The notes: generated by a model from the sequence alone, not told the origin. DNA of 64,000 bases from Phycisphaerae bacterium (GCA_002711415.1 PARI01000032.1:146861-210860); one strand, 5' to 3'. Numbered from the stretch's first letter, positions 1 through 8,155 are shown. Translations and numbers: made by a program.

Positions 1-1
1 C

Positions 2-199
2 CCGAAGCTCTTCGACAAGTTTTATCGGGTCGAGAATTTCAAGAGATTCGCCAAGGGAACGGGCCTGGGGCTGAATCTCTGCAAGAACATCGTGGAATCG
101 GTTCACCGGGGGCAGATTGGTGTCGATTCAACACTTGGCATGGGTTCGAGGTTCTGGTTCTCGATCCCGATGCGTTACTCGGGCAGCCAGGCGGCCTAG
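2..199 (+). CDS. Sensor histidine kinase, C-terminal end (partial)
   Basis: The window opens inside this gene; only the last 65 codons are visible. They hold the end of a HATPase_c (GHKL) domain: the F-box-like segment 'LFDKFYRV' and the G2 box 'GTGLGLNLCKNIVE', followed by the usual closing strand 'GSRFWFSIP'. This is the ATP-lid region of a membrane or soluble histidine kinase, which phosphorylates its own His and then a response regulator. The stop codon lies nine bases before the preferred start of the response regulator gene, so the two are almost certainly a cognate pair in one operon. Sensor domain and phospho-His are outside the window. Confidence 0.85.
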   Translation, partial: PKLFDKFYRVENFKRFAKGTGLGLNLCKNIVESVHRGQIGVDSTLGMGSRFWFSIPMRYSGSQAA

Positions 200-208
200 G
201 AGATGCAG

Positions 209-607
209 ATGAGCAATGGAACGATTCTCGTGGTTGATGACGAGGCCCACATCGTGCAGGTCGTGTCGCTCAAGCTGAAGAATGCCGGCTACGACGTCCT
301 CACCGCCTTTGATGGCGAGGAGGCGTTCGAGACCCTCATGCGTGAACCGGTCGACCTGGTCATCACGGACTACCAGATGCCGTACATGACCGGACTGGAA
401 CTGGCCCGGTCGATGTCCCGGCATCCGCTGATGGCCGAGACCCCGGTCCTCATCCTCACGGCGCGCGGATTCGGGCTTGATGATTCGGACCTCCAGATCG
501 AAAACGTCAAGGAAGTCCTCACGAAGCCGTTCAGCCCGAGGGGAATCCTCGATCGTGTCGCATCGATCATCGCACTGAACACCCGTGGCAAGTCGGAGGC
601 AGCGTGA
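209..607 (+). CDS. Single-domain response regulator (CheY-like receiver)
   Basis: The protein is a lone receiver domain of about 132 residues with no output domain. It has the acidic pocket 'VVDDE', the phospho-acceptor Asp in 'LVITDYQMP', the switch Thr in 'LILTARG' and the conserved Lys in 'LTKPF'. Such proteins relay phosphate by protein-protein contact, here presumably from the kinase just upstream to a partner such as the following HD-GYP protein. An ATG exists at 203, but the one at 209 has AGGAG six bases upstream (198-202), so 209 is preferred. The stop overlaps the GTG start of the next gene (GTGA), which suggests translational coupling. Confidence 0.88.
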   Translation: MSNGTILVVDDEAHIVQVVSLKLKNAGYDVLTAFDGEEAFETLMREPVDLVITDYQMPYMTGLELARSMSRHPLMAETPVLILTARGFGLDDSDLQIENVKEVLTKPFSPRGILDRVASIIALNTRGKSEAA

Positions 608-2262
608 AGTCCACCCAGGTACAACCCGCTACAAGGGGACAGCTTGATCTGTCGGATCGACTTCGAGCGGCGGATGTCCTCTGGCTCGAGTGCGATGCCC
701 GCGGCAGCATCATCAGGTGGCCATGGCCCGCAGGTGACTGGGAGGCCAGCATCTTCTCCAGGGGCGCCTTGTTCAGGAAATCCCTTCGACGCGCGGTCCA
801 GGACTTCAAGGACAGTGCCGAACCGGACCCCGTCGAGGTGATCCCTGGCTGTTGGATCATCGGCTCCCCGATCATGCATCGACGACGATGCTCCGGGTGG
901 GGGATCGGTCTGGTCATCACGGACGAGTTCACCCGCAGCGAGCAGTTCCAGTCACTGTGCCATGCGGCGGAGCTGGATGTCGCCATCACCCGTCACCTGC
1001 TGATGGAGGTCAGGCGCCCCGCTGCATGCGAGGTCCCCAGGATCGCCACGCTCGTGCGGATCCTGCACCAGCAGGACATGTCCCACTCCCGAAGTCGCAA
1101 CGACGTCGAGGAGATGGGGCGACACCTCTCGGCCAGCTACGAGGAGATGCACCTGCTCTACACGGTGATCTCCAGCATGAGCTTCAACGAGAAGCCGTCT
1201 GTGTTCCTTGCCGGCGCCGCCACCGAGCTGCTGGACACGACCCCATTCTGCTGGGGTGGTGTGATCCTCAATGACGACATCATCAACCTCGCCGATGACC
1301 GGGCAAGGCTGCTCCAGGTCGGCGACGGGCATCCCGGCGATGACGTGTTCGAGGATCTCGGTCTGCAACTGCTGGCCACGGCCGACTCCATGGAGCCGTT
1401 GATCATCGACCCTTCGCGGGATTCGGACTTCGAGCGTTTCAGCACGATCGGCGGCCCGATCCTCGCCTGCCCGATCAGGCGTGAGGACAAGCTTCTCGGG
1501 ATGCTCGTCACCGTCGACAAGGACGGCGAGGACGCATCGGTCTCCTCGATCGAGACCAAGCTCGTCGGAGCGACCGCCGATCACATGGGGATCTTCCTCG
1601 AGAACGCCATGCTCTACCAGGACCTGGATGCGATGTTCCTGGGCATGCTCCAGGCGATCACGTCGACCATCGATGCCAAGGATCCGTACACCCGTGGTCA
1701 CTCCCAGAGGGTCGCGTTGCTGAGTCGTGACCTGGCTCACGCGATCGGCCTGTCCGAGGAGGAGGTCAAGCGGGTGCACATCGCCGGCCTCGTGCACGAC
1801 GTTGGCAAGATCGGGATTCCCGAGGCCGTACTCTGCAAGCCAGGGCAGTTGACCGACCAGGAATACAGGCTGGTGCAGGAACACCCGGAGATCGGGTACA
1901 GGATCCTCAAGGACATCCCGCAGTTGAGGGACGTGCTCACCGGCGTGCTGCATCACCACGAGCGATGGGACGGTGCCGGTTATCCCAGTGGTCTCGCCGG
2001 ACGCCAGATCCCGCTGTTCGCGAGGCTGATCGCACTGGCCGACACCTTCGATGCGATGAGTTCAGACAGGACGTACCGGGGCGGTCGTTCTCGTGACGAG
2101 GTGCTCGCCGAGATCAGCCGGTGCCGAGGGGCGCAGTTCGATCCGGAGTTCGTCGACGCGTTCTGCCAGCTTGACTTCACCGAGTTCGACCGGTTGATCA
2201 GCCAGGCCCAGGAGGGCACCGAGCACGATCCTTCCGGTCTCTTCGAGGGATCACGATCATGA
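604..2262 (+). CDS. GAF and HD-GYP domain phosphodiesterase (predicted c-di-GMP hydrolase)
   Basis: The 552-residue protein has an N-terminal part of unknown fold (about 1-180), a GAF-like region (about 185-340) and a C-terminal HD-GYP domain (about 350-520). Metal and catalytic motifs are intact: 'HSQRVALLS', 'HDVGKIGIP', and 'HHHERWDGAGYP', which holds the HHExxxGxGYP signature. HD-GYP proteins hydrolyse cyclic di-GMP to pGpG or GMP. It starts at a GTG overlapping the receiver gene and its stop overlaps the STAS gene. Position between a receiver and a secretion ATPase suggests second-messenger control of the assembly genes downstream; that link is inferred. Confidence 0.87.
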   Translation: MKSTQVQPATRGQLDLSDRLRAADVLWLECDARGSIIRWPWPAGDWEASIFSRGALFRKSLRRAVQDFKDSAEPDPVEVIPGCWIIGSPIMHRRRCSGWGIGLVITDEFTRSEQFQSLCHAAELDVAITRHLLMEVRRPAACEVPRIATLVRILHQQDMSHSRSRNDVEEMGRHLSASYEEMHLLYTVISSMSFNEKPSVFLAGAATELLDTTPFCWGGVILNDDIINLADDRARLLQVGDGHPGDDVFEDLGLQLLATADSMEPLIIDPSRDSDFERFSTIGGPILACPIRREDKLLGMLVTVDKDGEDASVSSIETKLVGATADHMGIFLENAMLYQDLDAMFLGMLQAITSTIDAKDPYTRGHSQRVALLSRDLAHAIGLSEEEVKRVHIAGLVHDVGKIGIPEAVLCKPGQLTDQEYRLVQEHPEIGYRILKDIPQLRDVLTGVLHHHERWDGAGYPSGLAGRQIPLFARLIALADTFDAMSSDRTYRGGRSRDEVLAEISRCRGAQFDPEFVDAFCQLDFTEFDRLISQAQEGTEHDPSGLFEGSRS

Positions 2263-2594
2263 AGCTCGAATGGGAGGAGTACGGGGACACGACGCTGCTT
2301 TCGCTTTCCGGCGAGTTCAGCATCGATCAGTCCGATCGGTTCCAGCGATCGTGCCAGGAGTACCTCGATCGTGGAATCATCAACTTCGTCATCGATCTGG
2401 CTGGCGTGACGCAAGTCGACTCGGCGGCGCTGGAGTGCCTGCTCTGGCTTCAGGACATGACATCGAGCCATTCAGGACGCGTCAGGCTCGTCGCCGATTC
2501 CGAGGATGTCGCAACTGTTCTTCGAATCACCAGGTTGGACCAGAAGTTCGAGATCTGTTCGACCGTCGAGGGCGCCGCCCGATCGCTTCGCTGA
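2259..2594 (+). CDS. STAS domain protein (anti-sigma factor antagonist type)
   Basis: This 111-residue protein is a single STAS domain, with the usual 'LSGEFSIDQ' first strands and the switch-site motif 'VDSAALECLLWL'. Ser55 occupies the position phosphorylated in SpoIIAA/RsbV-type antagonists. Such proteins bind anti-sigma kinases or scaffold signalling complexes when unphosphorylated. The start ATG overlaps the preceding stop (ATGA). No RsbW/SpoIIAB-type kinase is seen in the window, although a kinase of unknown type ends at position 199. A stand-alone sigma region 4-like gene lies 3.3 kb downstream, but no partner relationship can be shown from sequence. Confidence 0.85.
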   Translation: MKLEWEEYGDTTLLSLSGEFSIDQSDRFQRSCQEYLDRGIINFVIDLAGVTQVDSAALECLLWLQDMTSSHSGRVRLVADSEDVATVLRITRLDQKFEICSTVEGAARSLR

Positions 2595-2604
2595 GGAGAA
2601 ACAC

Positions 2605-4341
2605 GTGAGCATGATTTCACGAACATCGATGCGCGGCGCCGCGATGATCTCCCAGCAGCCACTGGGCCAGATGCTGGTCGACAGGAACATCATCACGACC
2701 GAGCAGTTGAACGAGGCCTTGCAGCACCAGTCCCAGTCCGGGCATCGAAAGCTCCTCGGAGAGGTCCTCGTGGACATGAAGTTCGCCGACGAGGACCAGG
2801 TGATGGAGGTCCTCGCCTCCGGGTACGGCATCCCGTACCTCAGCAATGCCGCCAGGCTCGCTGATCCGAGGGCCGTTGAGCGGCTGCCACGCGAGTTCCT
2901 CGAGGAGCATGACGTCCTGCCGCTGTTCCTGGTCCGCGATACGCTGACCGTCGCGGTCGCCGAGCCGGCGAATCTCTACCTGATCGATGAGATCGCCCGC
3001 ATCAGCGAATGCACGGTGCAGATCGTCGCCGCAACGCTCACCGAGATCCGCTCGAGCCTTCAGGCCTATCTGCCTGCTGCGAACGTCTTCGTCATCGACG
3101 ACATCTACGAGGACATCGCCGAGGCCGACTTCAGTGTCATCGAGAAGCAGGTCGCGGAGATCTCCGACCTCCAGGAGGTTGCCGGGCACAGCCCGGTGGT
3201 CAAGCTGGTGAACTACCTGATCTACGCGGCCGTCCAGGACGGTGCATCGGACATCCATATCGAACCCAGCGATCACCGGCTTCGCGTCCGCTACCGGGTT
3301 GATGGCCGCCTCTTCGAGAAGCTGGAGCCTCCGTATCAGATGGCCCCGGCGATCCCCAGCCGCATCAAGATCATGAGCAACCTGGACATCTCCGAGCGCC
3401 GGATTCCGCAGGACGGCGACATCCACGTGATGATGGAAGGTCGCCCGATCGACCTTCGTGTATCGACCATGCCCGGCAAGCACGGCGAGAAGGTCGTGAT
3501 TCGCATCATCGACGCCCGTAACGCGATGGTCTCCATGGAGAAGCTCGGCCTCGAGAAGCAGATGCTCCAGCAGTGGCACGAGCTGATCACTCAGCCCAAC
3601 GGCATCGTCCTTGTCACCGGGCCGACCGGTTCCGGAAAGTCGACGACGCTCTACTCGGCGCTGCAGCAGGTCAACGATGAGGAGCTGAACCTGTCCACGG
3701 TCGAGGACCCGGTCGAAGCGACGCTTCCGGGCGTCAACCAGTTCCAGGTCAACGAGCGGGCCGGATTCAATTTCGCCAATGCGCTGCGATCGATGCTGCG
3801 TCAGGATCCGGACATCATCATGGTCGGAGAGATCCGTGATGAGGAGACCGCCTCCATCGCGACGCAGGCCGCCCTGACCGGTCACCTGGTCTACTCGACC
3901 ATTCATACCAACGATGCCGCCAGCGCCATTACCCGCCTGATCAATATCGGGATCGAACCGTACCTGGTCGCTGCCACACTGAGAGGCGTACTCGCCCAGC
4001 GACTGGTCCGAAAGATCTGTCCGCACTGCAAGGAGCCGTGCCAGCCCGAGGAGGGCGCCAGGCAGCTGGTCGAGCAGGTGTGTGGTCCTGTGGATTCCCT
4101 GTTCCACGGCCCGGGCTGTCCCCGGTGCAGGAACACCGGCTTCGCCGGCAGGATCGGCATCTTCGAACTTCTGACCCTGGATGATCGGATCCTCGAGCTG
4201 GTCGCCGCCGCGGCTCCGCTCCAGGAGATCGTCTCCTGCCTGCAGAAACGTGAGTTCTGCAACCTGAGAACCGATGGAATCCGCAAGGCCGCCGCCGGCC
4301 TCACGACCATCGAGGAAGTCCTGTACGCCACGAGCATGTGA
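2605..4341 (+). CDS. Type II secretion / type IV pilus assembly ATPase (GspE/PilB family), set 1
   Basis: This is a hexameric cytoplasmic ATPase that powers pilus or pseudopilus assembly. The N-terminal GspE_N/MshEN-like domain spans about residues 15-150 and the ATPase core follows. Walker A is 'GPTGSGKSTT' (about 337-346), the Walker B region 'DPDIIMVGEIRD' (about 400), and the arginine/His-box region 'STIHTNDAASAITRLI'. A zinc-binding tetracysteine (CPHC near 471, CPRC near 503) is typical of extension ATPases. The open frame reaches back into the STAS gene, but GTG 2605 has AGGAG at 2594-2598 with six-base spacing, giving 578 residues; ATG 2611 is the alternative. The platform gene follows 16 bases later. 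Confidence 0.93.
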   Translation: MSMISRTSMRGAAMISQQPLGQMLVDRNIITTEQLNEALQHQSQSGHRKLLGEVLVDMKFADEDQVMEVLASGYGIPYLSNAARLADPRAVERLPREFLEEHDVLPLFLVRDTLTVAVAEPANLYLIDEIARISECTVQIVAATLTEIRSSLQAYLPAANVFVIDDIYEDIAEADFSVIEKQVAEISDLQEVAGHSPVVKLVNYLIYAAVQDGASDIHIEPSDHRLRVRYRVDGRLFEKLEPPYQMAPAIPSRIKIMSNLDISERRIPQDGDIHVMMEGRPIDLRVSTMPGKHGEKVVIRIIDARNAMVSMEKLGLEKQMLQQWHELITQPNGIVLVTGPTGSGKSTTLYSALQQVNDEELNLSTVEDPVEATLPGVNQFQVNERAGFNFANALRSMLRQDPDIIMVGEIRDEETASIATQAALTGHLVYSTIHTNDAASAITRLINIGIEPYLVAATLRGVLAQRLVRKICPHCKEPCQPEEGARQLVEQVCGPVDSLFHGPGCPRCRNTGFAGRIGIFELLTLDDRILELVAAAAPLQEIVSCLQKREFCNLRTDGIRKAAAGLTTIEEVLYATSM

Positions 4342-4357
4342 ACACCGAGGATCGTCG

Positions 4358-5617
4358 ATGACCCAGGTCAAGAGCACATTCTTCTGGAGAGCACGCGATG
4401 GCGCAGGACGCATCGTGACTGGTTCCACGATCGCTGGCTCAGTCGATGAAGTCGGATCAAAGCTGCGTTCGGATGGCAAGTTCGTCGTCTCCGTATCGCC
4501 CGCTGATGCGGCGATCGAAGCCGAGCCGGCCAGGCAGGACGCCCCTGCTCGAGGTCGGGCCCGGACCGCCGGCGGACGCGTCAGCAGGAACGATGTCGTG
4601 GTGTTCTGCCAGCAGATGAGCGTGATGCTCGACAGTGGTGTGCCACTTCCTGAGGCGATGCAGTCGGTCAGTGCCGGCATCCAGTCCGCGCCGTTCAAGC
4701 GGGTCATCGAGTCGGTGTCCGATGACATCGAGGGCGGCGAGCTGCTCTCGGTCGCGCTGTCTCGATGGCCGAAGGTCTTTCCAGGCGTGCTCGTCAGCCT
4801 GATGCGAGCCTCCGAGGCTACCGGATCGATGGGGCCGATGTTCGGACAGGCCGCGGAGTATCTCTCCAAGGAACAACGCACCATGCGACAGGTGCGACAG
4901 GCATTGAGCTATCCGGTCTTCATGATGGTCATCGGCATCGGGATCACCGTCTTTCTGCTCTCGGTGGTGCTTCCGAGATTCGCGCAGATCTACGAAAAGC
5001 GATCAGCCACGCTGCCGGGTCCGACCAGCCTGCTCATCGACCTGAGCAATTTCATCACGCCCCAGTACATGATCTACCTGCCAGTCATGGCCGTCCTGGT
5101 CGTGGCATCCATGGTGCTCTGCAGGACCCGCATCGGTCGTTCCACGATCGATTCGGCCCGCTTGAACCTCCCGGTCATCGGTCGTCTGCACAGGCAGGTG
5201 TATCTCAGCCGGTTCAGCCGGACCATGTCGACCCTGGTCGGAGCGGGGGTCAACCTCCTGGACGTGATCACGATCTGCAGGGGAGTGACCCCCAACATCC
5301 ATTTCGACCGCTTCTGGGATGCCCTGGAACGGAGCGTCAAGGAAGGTGGCGAACTGGCGACCGCGGCCGGGACATCCGGGCTGGTTCCCGCCAATGTCGT
5401 CTCGATGATCGCCGCCGGCGAACGTTCCGGGCGTCTGTCCGAGGTGCTGTCCAAGGCCGCTGACTTCTCCGAGGACGAGTTGGAAGCCACCGTCAAGCAC
5501 GTCACCTCAATCGTCGAGCCGGTGATGATCTGTGTCATGGGCGTGGTCGTCGGATCGATCGCCATGGCCTTGCTGCTTCCCATCTTCAGCATGGGCAAGG
5601 TCGTCACGGGGGGCTGA
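4358..5617 (+). CDS. Inner-membrane platform protein (GspF/PilC family), set 1
   Basis: This polytopic protein of about 419 residues has two T2SSF domains separated by a membrane pair and a final C-terminal segment ending '...IAMALLLPIFSMGKVVTGG', the classic PilC/GspF ending. It couples the ATPase to pilin polymerisation in the inner membrane. ATG 4358 follows CGAGG with seven-base spacing and is preferred over the earlier in-frame start at 4274, which lies inside the ATPase gene. The N-terminal ~85 residues include a charged linker rich in Ala and Arg. No prepilin gene follows directly, so the pilin of this set is probably encoded elsewhere (the prepilin at 7275 is a candidate). Confidence 0.92.
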   Translation: MTQVKSTFFWRARDGAGRIVTGSTIAGSVDEVGSKLRSDGKFVVSVSPADAAIEAEPARQDAPARGRARTAGGRVSRNDVVVFCQQMSVMLDSGVPLPEAMQSVSAGIQSAPFKRVIESVSDDIEGGELLSVALSRWPKVFPGVLVSLMRASEATGSMGPMFGQAAEYLSKEQRTMRQVRQALSYPVFMMVIGIGITVFLLSVVLPRFAQIYEKRSATLPGPTSLLIDLSNFITPQYMIYLPVMAVLVVASMVLCRTRIGRSTIDSARLNLPVIGRLHRQVYLSRFSRTMSTLVGAGVNLLDVITICRGVTPNIHFDRFWDALERSVKEGGELATAAGTSGLVPANVVSMIAAGERSGRLSEVLSKAADFSEDELEATVKHVTSIVEPVMICVMGVVVGSIAMALLLPIFSMGKVVTGG

Positions 5618-5674
5618 TCGCCAATCAAGCCGCGTTTTTTGCGTTCCAGGACGGATTTGCATCCCAGACTGGAC

Positions 5675-5704
5675 TTGCAACACCCATTATTGTCGATGTA
5701 TTAT
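5675..5704 (+). promoter_or_regulatory. Putative sigma-70-type promoter before the sigma region 4-like gene
   Basis: TTGCAA at 5675-5680 and TATTAT at 5699-5704 are separated by 18 bases in the gap after the set 1 platform gene. The gap is AT-richer than the flanking genes. If used, it leaves a leader of about 165 bases before the start at 5879. Confidence 0.4.
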
Positions 5705-5782
5705 CGGAAGTGTTCCAGCAGGATCCCTTGCTGCAGGGCAAGCCAAGGACGGTTTGCAGGTGCTGACTGGAACCATCGTGGA

Positions 5783-5815
5783 CCGGATCCCACCATTCAG
5801 CAGCAGGTGGTCCGG
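5783..5815 (+). other. Leader hairpin upstream of the sigma region 4-like gene
   Basis: CCGGATCCCACC (5783-5794) can pair with GGTGGTCCGG (5806-5815): ten base pairs with a two-base bulge and an 11-base loop. It sits in the presumed untranslated leader, 63 bases before the start codon. No T-run follows, so it is not a standard terminator. Confidence 0.4.
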
Positions 5816-5878
5816 AGGGAACGACATTGGGATCCGACCTGCCATGCAGGCGGAACACCAACAGAAGGGAGCACTGCC

Positions 5879-6094
5879 ATGGAAGGCAACAACGCCCGTC
5901 TCGTTCAGACAATGATTTCAAGGCTCGACCAGAGGCAGCGGTTGATTCTCGCGTTGAGATACGCCGAGGAACTGACCGTGCCCGAGATCGCGCATGTCCT
6001 TCGAATCGGCCTGGCCGAGGTTCAATCGACCCTCGACCAGCTCGTGGAGGAGGTCAGACGCGAGGTTTCCGAGAAGTCATTGCTCGTGAGCTGA
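5879..6094 (+). CDS. Small stand-alone sigma-70 region 4-like HTH protein
   Basis: The 71-residue product resembles only the region 4 helix-turn-helix of sigma factors: 'RQRLILALRYAEELT' followed by 'VPEIAHVLRIGLAEVQSTL', the pattern of sigma region 4.2 in SigB/FliA/ECF-type factors. Region 2 is absent, so it cannot be a complete sigma factor. It could be a regulator that binds -35 elements or the RNA polymerase beta flap, or a remnant. ATG 5879 has AAGGGA eight bases upstream. The open frame extends upstream to 5639, but that part has no recognisable motif. It is separated by two bases from the convergent dockerin gene. Confidence 0.7.
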   Translation: MEGNNARLVQTMISRLDQRQRLILALRYAEELTVPEIAHVLRIGLAEVQSTLDQLVEEVRREVSEKSLLVS

Positions 6095-6096
6095 GC

Positions 6097-7146
6097 TCAG
6101 AAGACCGGACCCCACTTGCCCAGGAAGTACCCGAGGTCCACGCCATCGACGAGGCCGTCTGTGTTGAAGTCGGCGATCGGGTTGTCAGTGCCCCATGCGC
6201 CCAGGAACGCGCCCAGGTCCTCGCCGTTGACGATGCCATCGCAGTTGATGTCGGCCGGTTCAGCGCAAGGGTCGTCACCGATCTGGATCGTTGCTGCAAG
6301 GGTTGCGGCCGAAGCAAGATCGAAATCGACGAGTGGGTTTTCCTTCAGGTAGAAGTTCGGGAAATTTCCTCCCTTGATCTCCACCTGGGTCAGGGAACTG
6401 ATGCAGAAGACGACTCGTCCGATGTCAAGTCCTTTGGCGATGTATGCCTGGATCTGAGGGTCCTCGACGTCAACCTGGAATGTCAGGACTGTTCCTTCTG
6501 TCAGGGCTTCCCCGGGCACCACGGTATCGGTCAGGCCGATTGCCCATGGTTTCGGGTCAAATCGTTCTCGAACGTTGTTGGAGATGTCGAACTCTCCGCC
6601 CGCTGGCGAATAGTTGATCGGGAAGAGACTTCTTACCGACTGGGCTGCCGGATTTCCGAAACCGAATGGGCCATTTTCCGGAAATGAAAACGCGTCGTAA
6701 TCCCACCGGTAGCCAACGCCATGGAGTTCGATGGACTGTCCCGCGTCGACATCGGTGGTCGCATCCGGATCCGATGGCGGAAGGAAGTTGGTGTATGGAT
6801 CGTATGTCTCGTCATAGATGCAGACATCATTGGCGATTGACATGGTGACCTGCAGATTCTGGATGTTGTACGATTCGATGCCGAGTCCAGTTTCGATCAG
6901 TTCCTCCGTATCGAATCCGATAACCACCTGGCCATCCCTGTTGTCAAACGCAGTCTGGCTCGGATCAGGCGTATATCCAAAGGTGCTTCCAACAGGCCTG
7001 TTCCCCGGGGTCGCATTGAATGGGTACATCCACCGATCGAAACTGGGACGAAGAATTTCGATGGAAAACACATCCCCCAGTGCAGGCATTGGAGCCATAA
7101 ACAGGGTGCTGCTCAGAATCAGGGTTGCCTTGATAGACTTTGACAT
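6097..7146 (-). CDS. Secreted protein with C-terminal dockerin-type calcium-binding repeat
   Basis: A Sec signal peptide (about residues 1-24, ending 'APMPALG') precedes roughly 270 residues of beta-rich sequence of unknown function. The protein ends with two EF-hand-like loops, 'DINCDGIVNGED' (about 296) and 'DFNTDGLVDGVD' (about 325), each followed by 'LGAFLGAWG' or 'LGYFLGKWG'. This doublet is the dockerin type I arrangement common on extracellular proteins of Phycisphaerae. In cellulosomes dockerins bind cohesins; in planctomycetes the partner is not established, and no cohesin is visible here. ATG 7146 is chosen because the signal peptide begins there; the frame extends to 7194. Base composition is AT-richer than its neighbours. 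Confidence 0.8.
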   Translation of the reverse strand: MSKSIKATLILSSTLFMAPMPALGDVFSIEILRPSFDRWMYPFNATPGNRPVGSTFGYTPDPSQTAFDNRDGQVVIGFDTEELIETGLGIESYNIQNLQVTMSIANDVCIYDETYDPYTNFLPPSDPDATTDVDAGQSIELHGVGYRWDYDAFSFPENGPFGFGNPAAQSVRSLFPINYSPAGGEFDISNNVRERFDPKPWAIGLTDTVVPGEALTEGTVLTFQVDVEDPQIQAYIAKGLDIGRVVFCISSLTQVEIKGGNFPNFYLKENPLVDFDLASAATLAATIQIGDDPCAEPADINCDGIVNGEDLGAFLGAWGTDNPIADFNTDGLVDGVDLGYFLGKWGPVF

Positions 7147-7170
7147 CGTTTGAATTCCCGCTTTAAGTGC

Positions 7171-7189
7171 CCTAAAAGAGGGTTTTAGG
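7171..7189. promoter_or_regulatory. Perfect inverted repeat in the dockerin-gene leader
   Basis: CCTAAAA (7171-7177), loop GAGGG, TTTTAGG (7183-7189): a perfect 7-bp inverted repeat between the presumed minus-strand promoter and the start codon at 7146. It could be a transcription-factor operator or a leader hairpin. Confidence 0.45.
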
Positions 7190-7214
7190 AGCAAATATTG
7201 AAATTGAGATTGAG

Positions 7215-7243
7215 TTGCAATATCCTACTCAGTCGTATTTATA
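7215..7243 (+). promoter_or_regulatory. Putative promoter of the prepilin gene
   Basis: TTGCAA (7215-7220) and TTTATA (7238-7243) with 17-base spacing, reading toward the prepilin gene. Transcription would start near 7250, which fits the unusual TTG start at 7275. It overlaps the divergent minus-strand promoter. Confidence 0.35.
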
Positions 7244-7250
7244 GATTCAA
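7222..7250 (-). promoter_or_regulatory. Putative promoter of the dockerin-protein gene
   Basis: On the minus strand, TTGAAT (7250-7245) and TAGGAT (7227-7222) are spaced by 17 bases. The predicted leader of about 70 bases contains the inverted repeat at 7171-7189. Confidence 0.4.
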
Positions 7251-7274
7251 TGCTCTTGTCTGGTTCTGACGAAA

Positions 7275-8150
7275 TTGAGTTGTTTCTCAACCAATAATCC
7301 GGCTCTCCTGCGACCCTCCCGGGGCAACGCGGCCTTTACTCTCGTTGAGTTGCTTGTTGTCATTGCCCTCATAGCGATTCTTGCTGCCATCGCGGTGCCA
7401 ACGGTTCAGTCGGTTCGCCAGGCGGCCACAAGGTCCTCCGAGATGTCTGCTGCACGCAGCCTCATCACGGCATGGGCCCAGTACTCCTTCGATAACAAGG
7501 GACAGTTGCTTCCAGGCCACAAGACTGGTCTTGATGCTACGGATGAGCATGGAAATTCAATCCCGAGCATCGCCATCGAGGAGGTGGCTGCTCGTTTTCC
7601 CTGGCGTATTGCTCCGTACCTGGGCTCAAACCTGAGTGCTCTCTACAGTGGTGAGCAAGCCAGCGAGCTCCAGGAAATGTCCGAGCAGGACTATGCAAGC
7701 TTCGTGTACCAACTCAGCCTGTTCCCATCCTTCGGTCTGAACAGTTGCTGGGTCGGTGGCGATACGACCACGGGTGCTTGGAATCCCGCATTCATCTCGG
7801 CCTTCGGCCAGTACTACGCTAGCAGGATGAGCTCGATACGGAATCCGTCTCGACTGCTCGTATTCGGCAGTGGTCGTGCACTCACTAACTCACCGGAATC
7901 AGGTTCTGGCATCACCGAAGGATTCTTCAGGTTGCAATCGCCATGGTTCAGTTCTCGCCGCTGGGCAGAGCAGTATGACCCACTTGATCCGGCTTCCTAT
8001 GGGAATATCTCGGCACGACATGAAGGGCAGGCGATCATCGCCAACGCCGGTGGCAGCGTTGAGTCGGTGGATGTCGAGGAACTGGACGACATGCGTCGCT
8101 GGGCCGACCAGGCGGACGACCCCGACTGGACAATCAGTCCGGTCCCCTGA
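7275..8150 (+). CDS. Prepilin-type N-terminal methylation protein, H-X9-DG-like pseudopilin
   Basis: The short leader ends before 'FTLVELLVVIALIAIL', the class III prepilin signal and transmembrane helix; Glu at +5 is present and Ala replaces the usual Gly at -1, as is common in planctomycetes. The C-terminal part has 'ARHEGQAIIANAGG', which resembles the H-X9-DG box of planctomycete pseudopilins with Gly in place of Asp. The only in-frame start before the signal is TTG 7275; no in-frame ATG exists there. Predicted promoter elements just upstream support it. The protein would be processed by a prepilin peptidase (none in this window) and assembled at the inner membrane, perhaps by set 1 nearby. 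Confidence 0.82.
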   Translation: MSCFSTNNPALLRPSRGNAAFTLVELLVVIALIAILAAIAVPTVQSVRQAATRSSEMSAARSLITAWAQYSFDNKGQLLPGHKTGLDATDEHGNSIPSIAIEEVAARFPWRIAPYLGSNLSALYSGEQASELQEMSEQDYASFVYQLSLFPSFGLNSCWVGGDTTTGAWNPAFISAFGQYYASRMSSIRNPSRLLVFGSGRALTNSPESGSGITEGFFRLQSPWFSSRRWAEQYDPLDPASYGNISARHEGQAIIANAGGSVESVDVEELDDMRRWADQADDPDWTISPVP

Positions 8151-8155
8151 CCTTC

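Noticed and set aside
952-1959. 335-residue minus-strand frame opposite the HD-GYP gene
   Set aside because: Antisense to intact GAF/HD-GYP coding sequence.
2617-4884. 755-residue open frame on the minus strand opposite the set 1 ATPase and platform genes
   Set aside because: It is antisense to two strongly conserved genes and shows no family motif; long antisense frames are expected here from GC-rich third positions.
5620-5660. T-run after the set 1 platform gene as a terminator
   Set aside because: The TTTTTT at 5634-5640 is not preceded by a stable hairpin; only a three-base-pair stem could be drawn around it.
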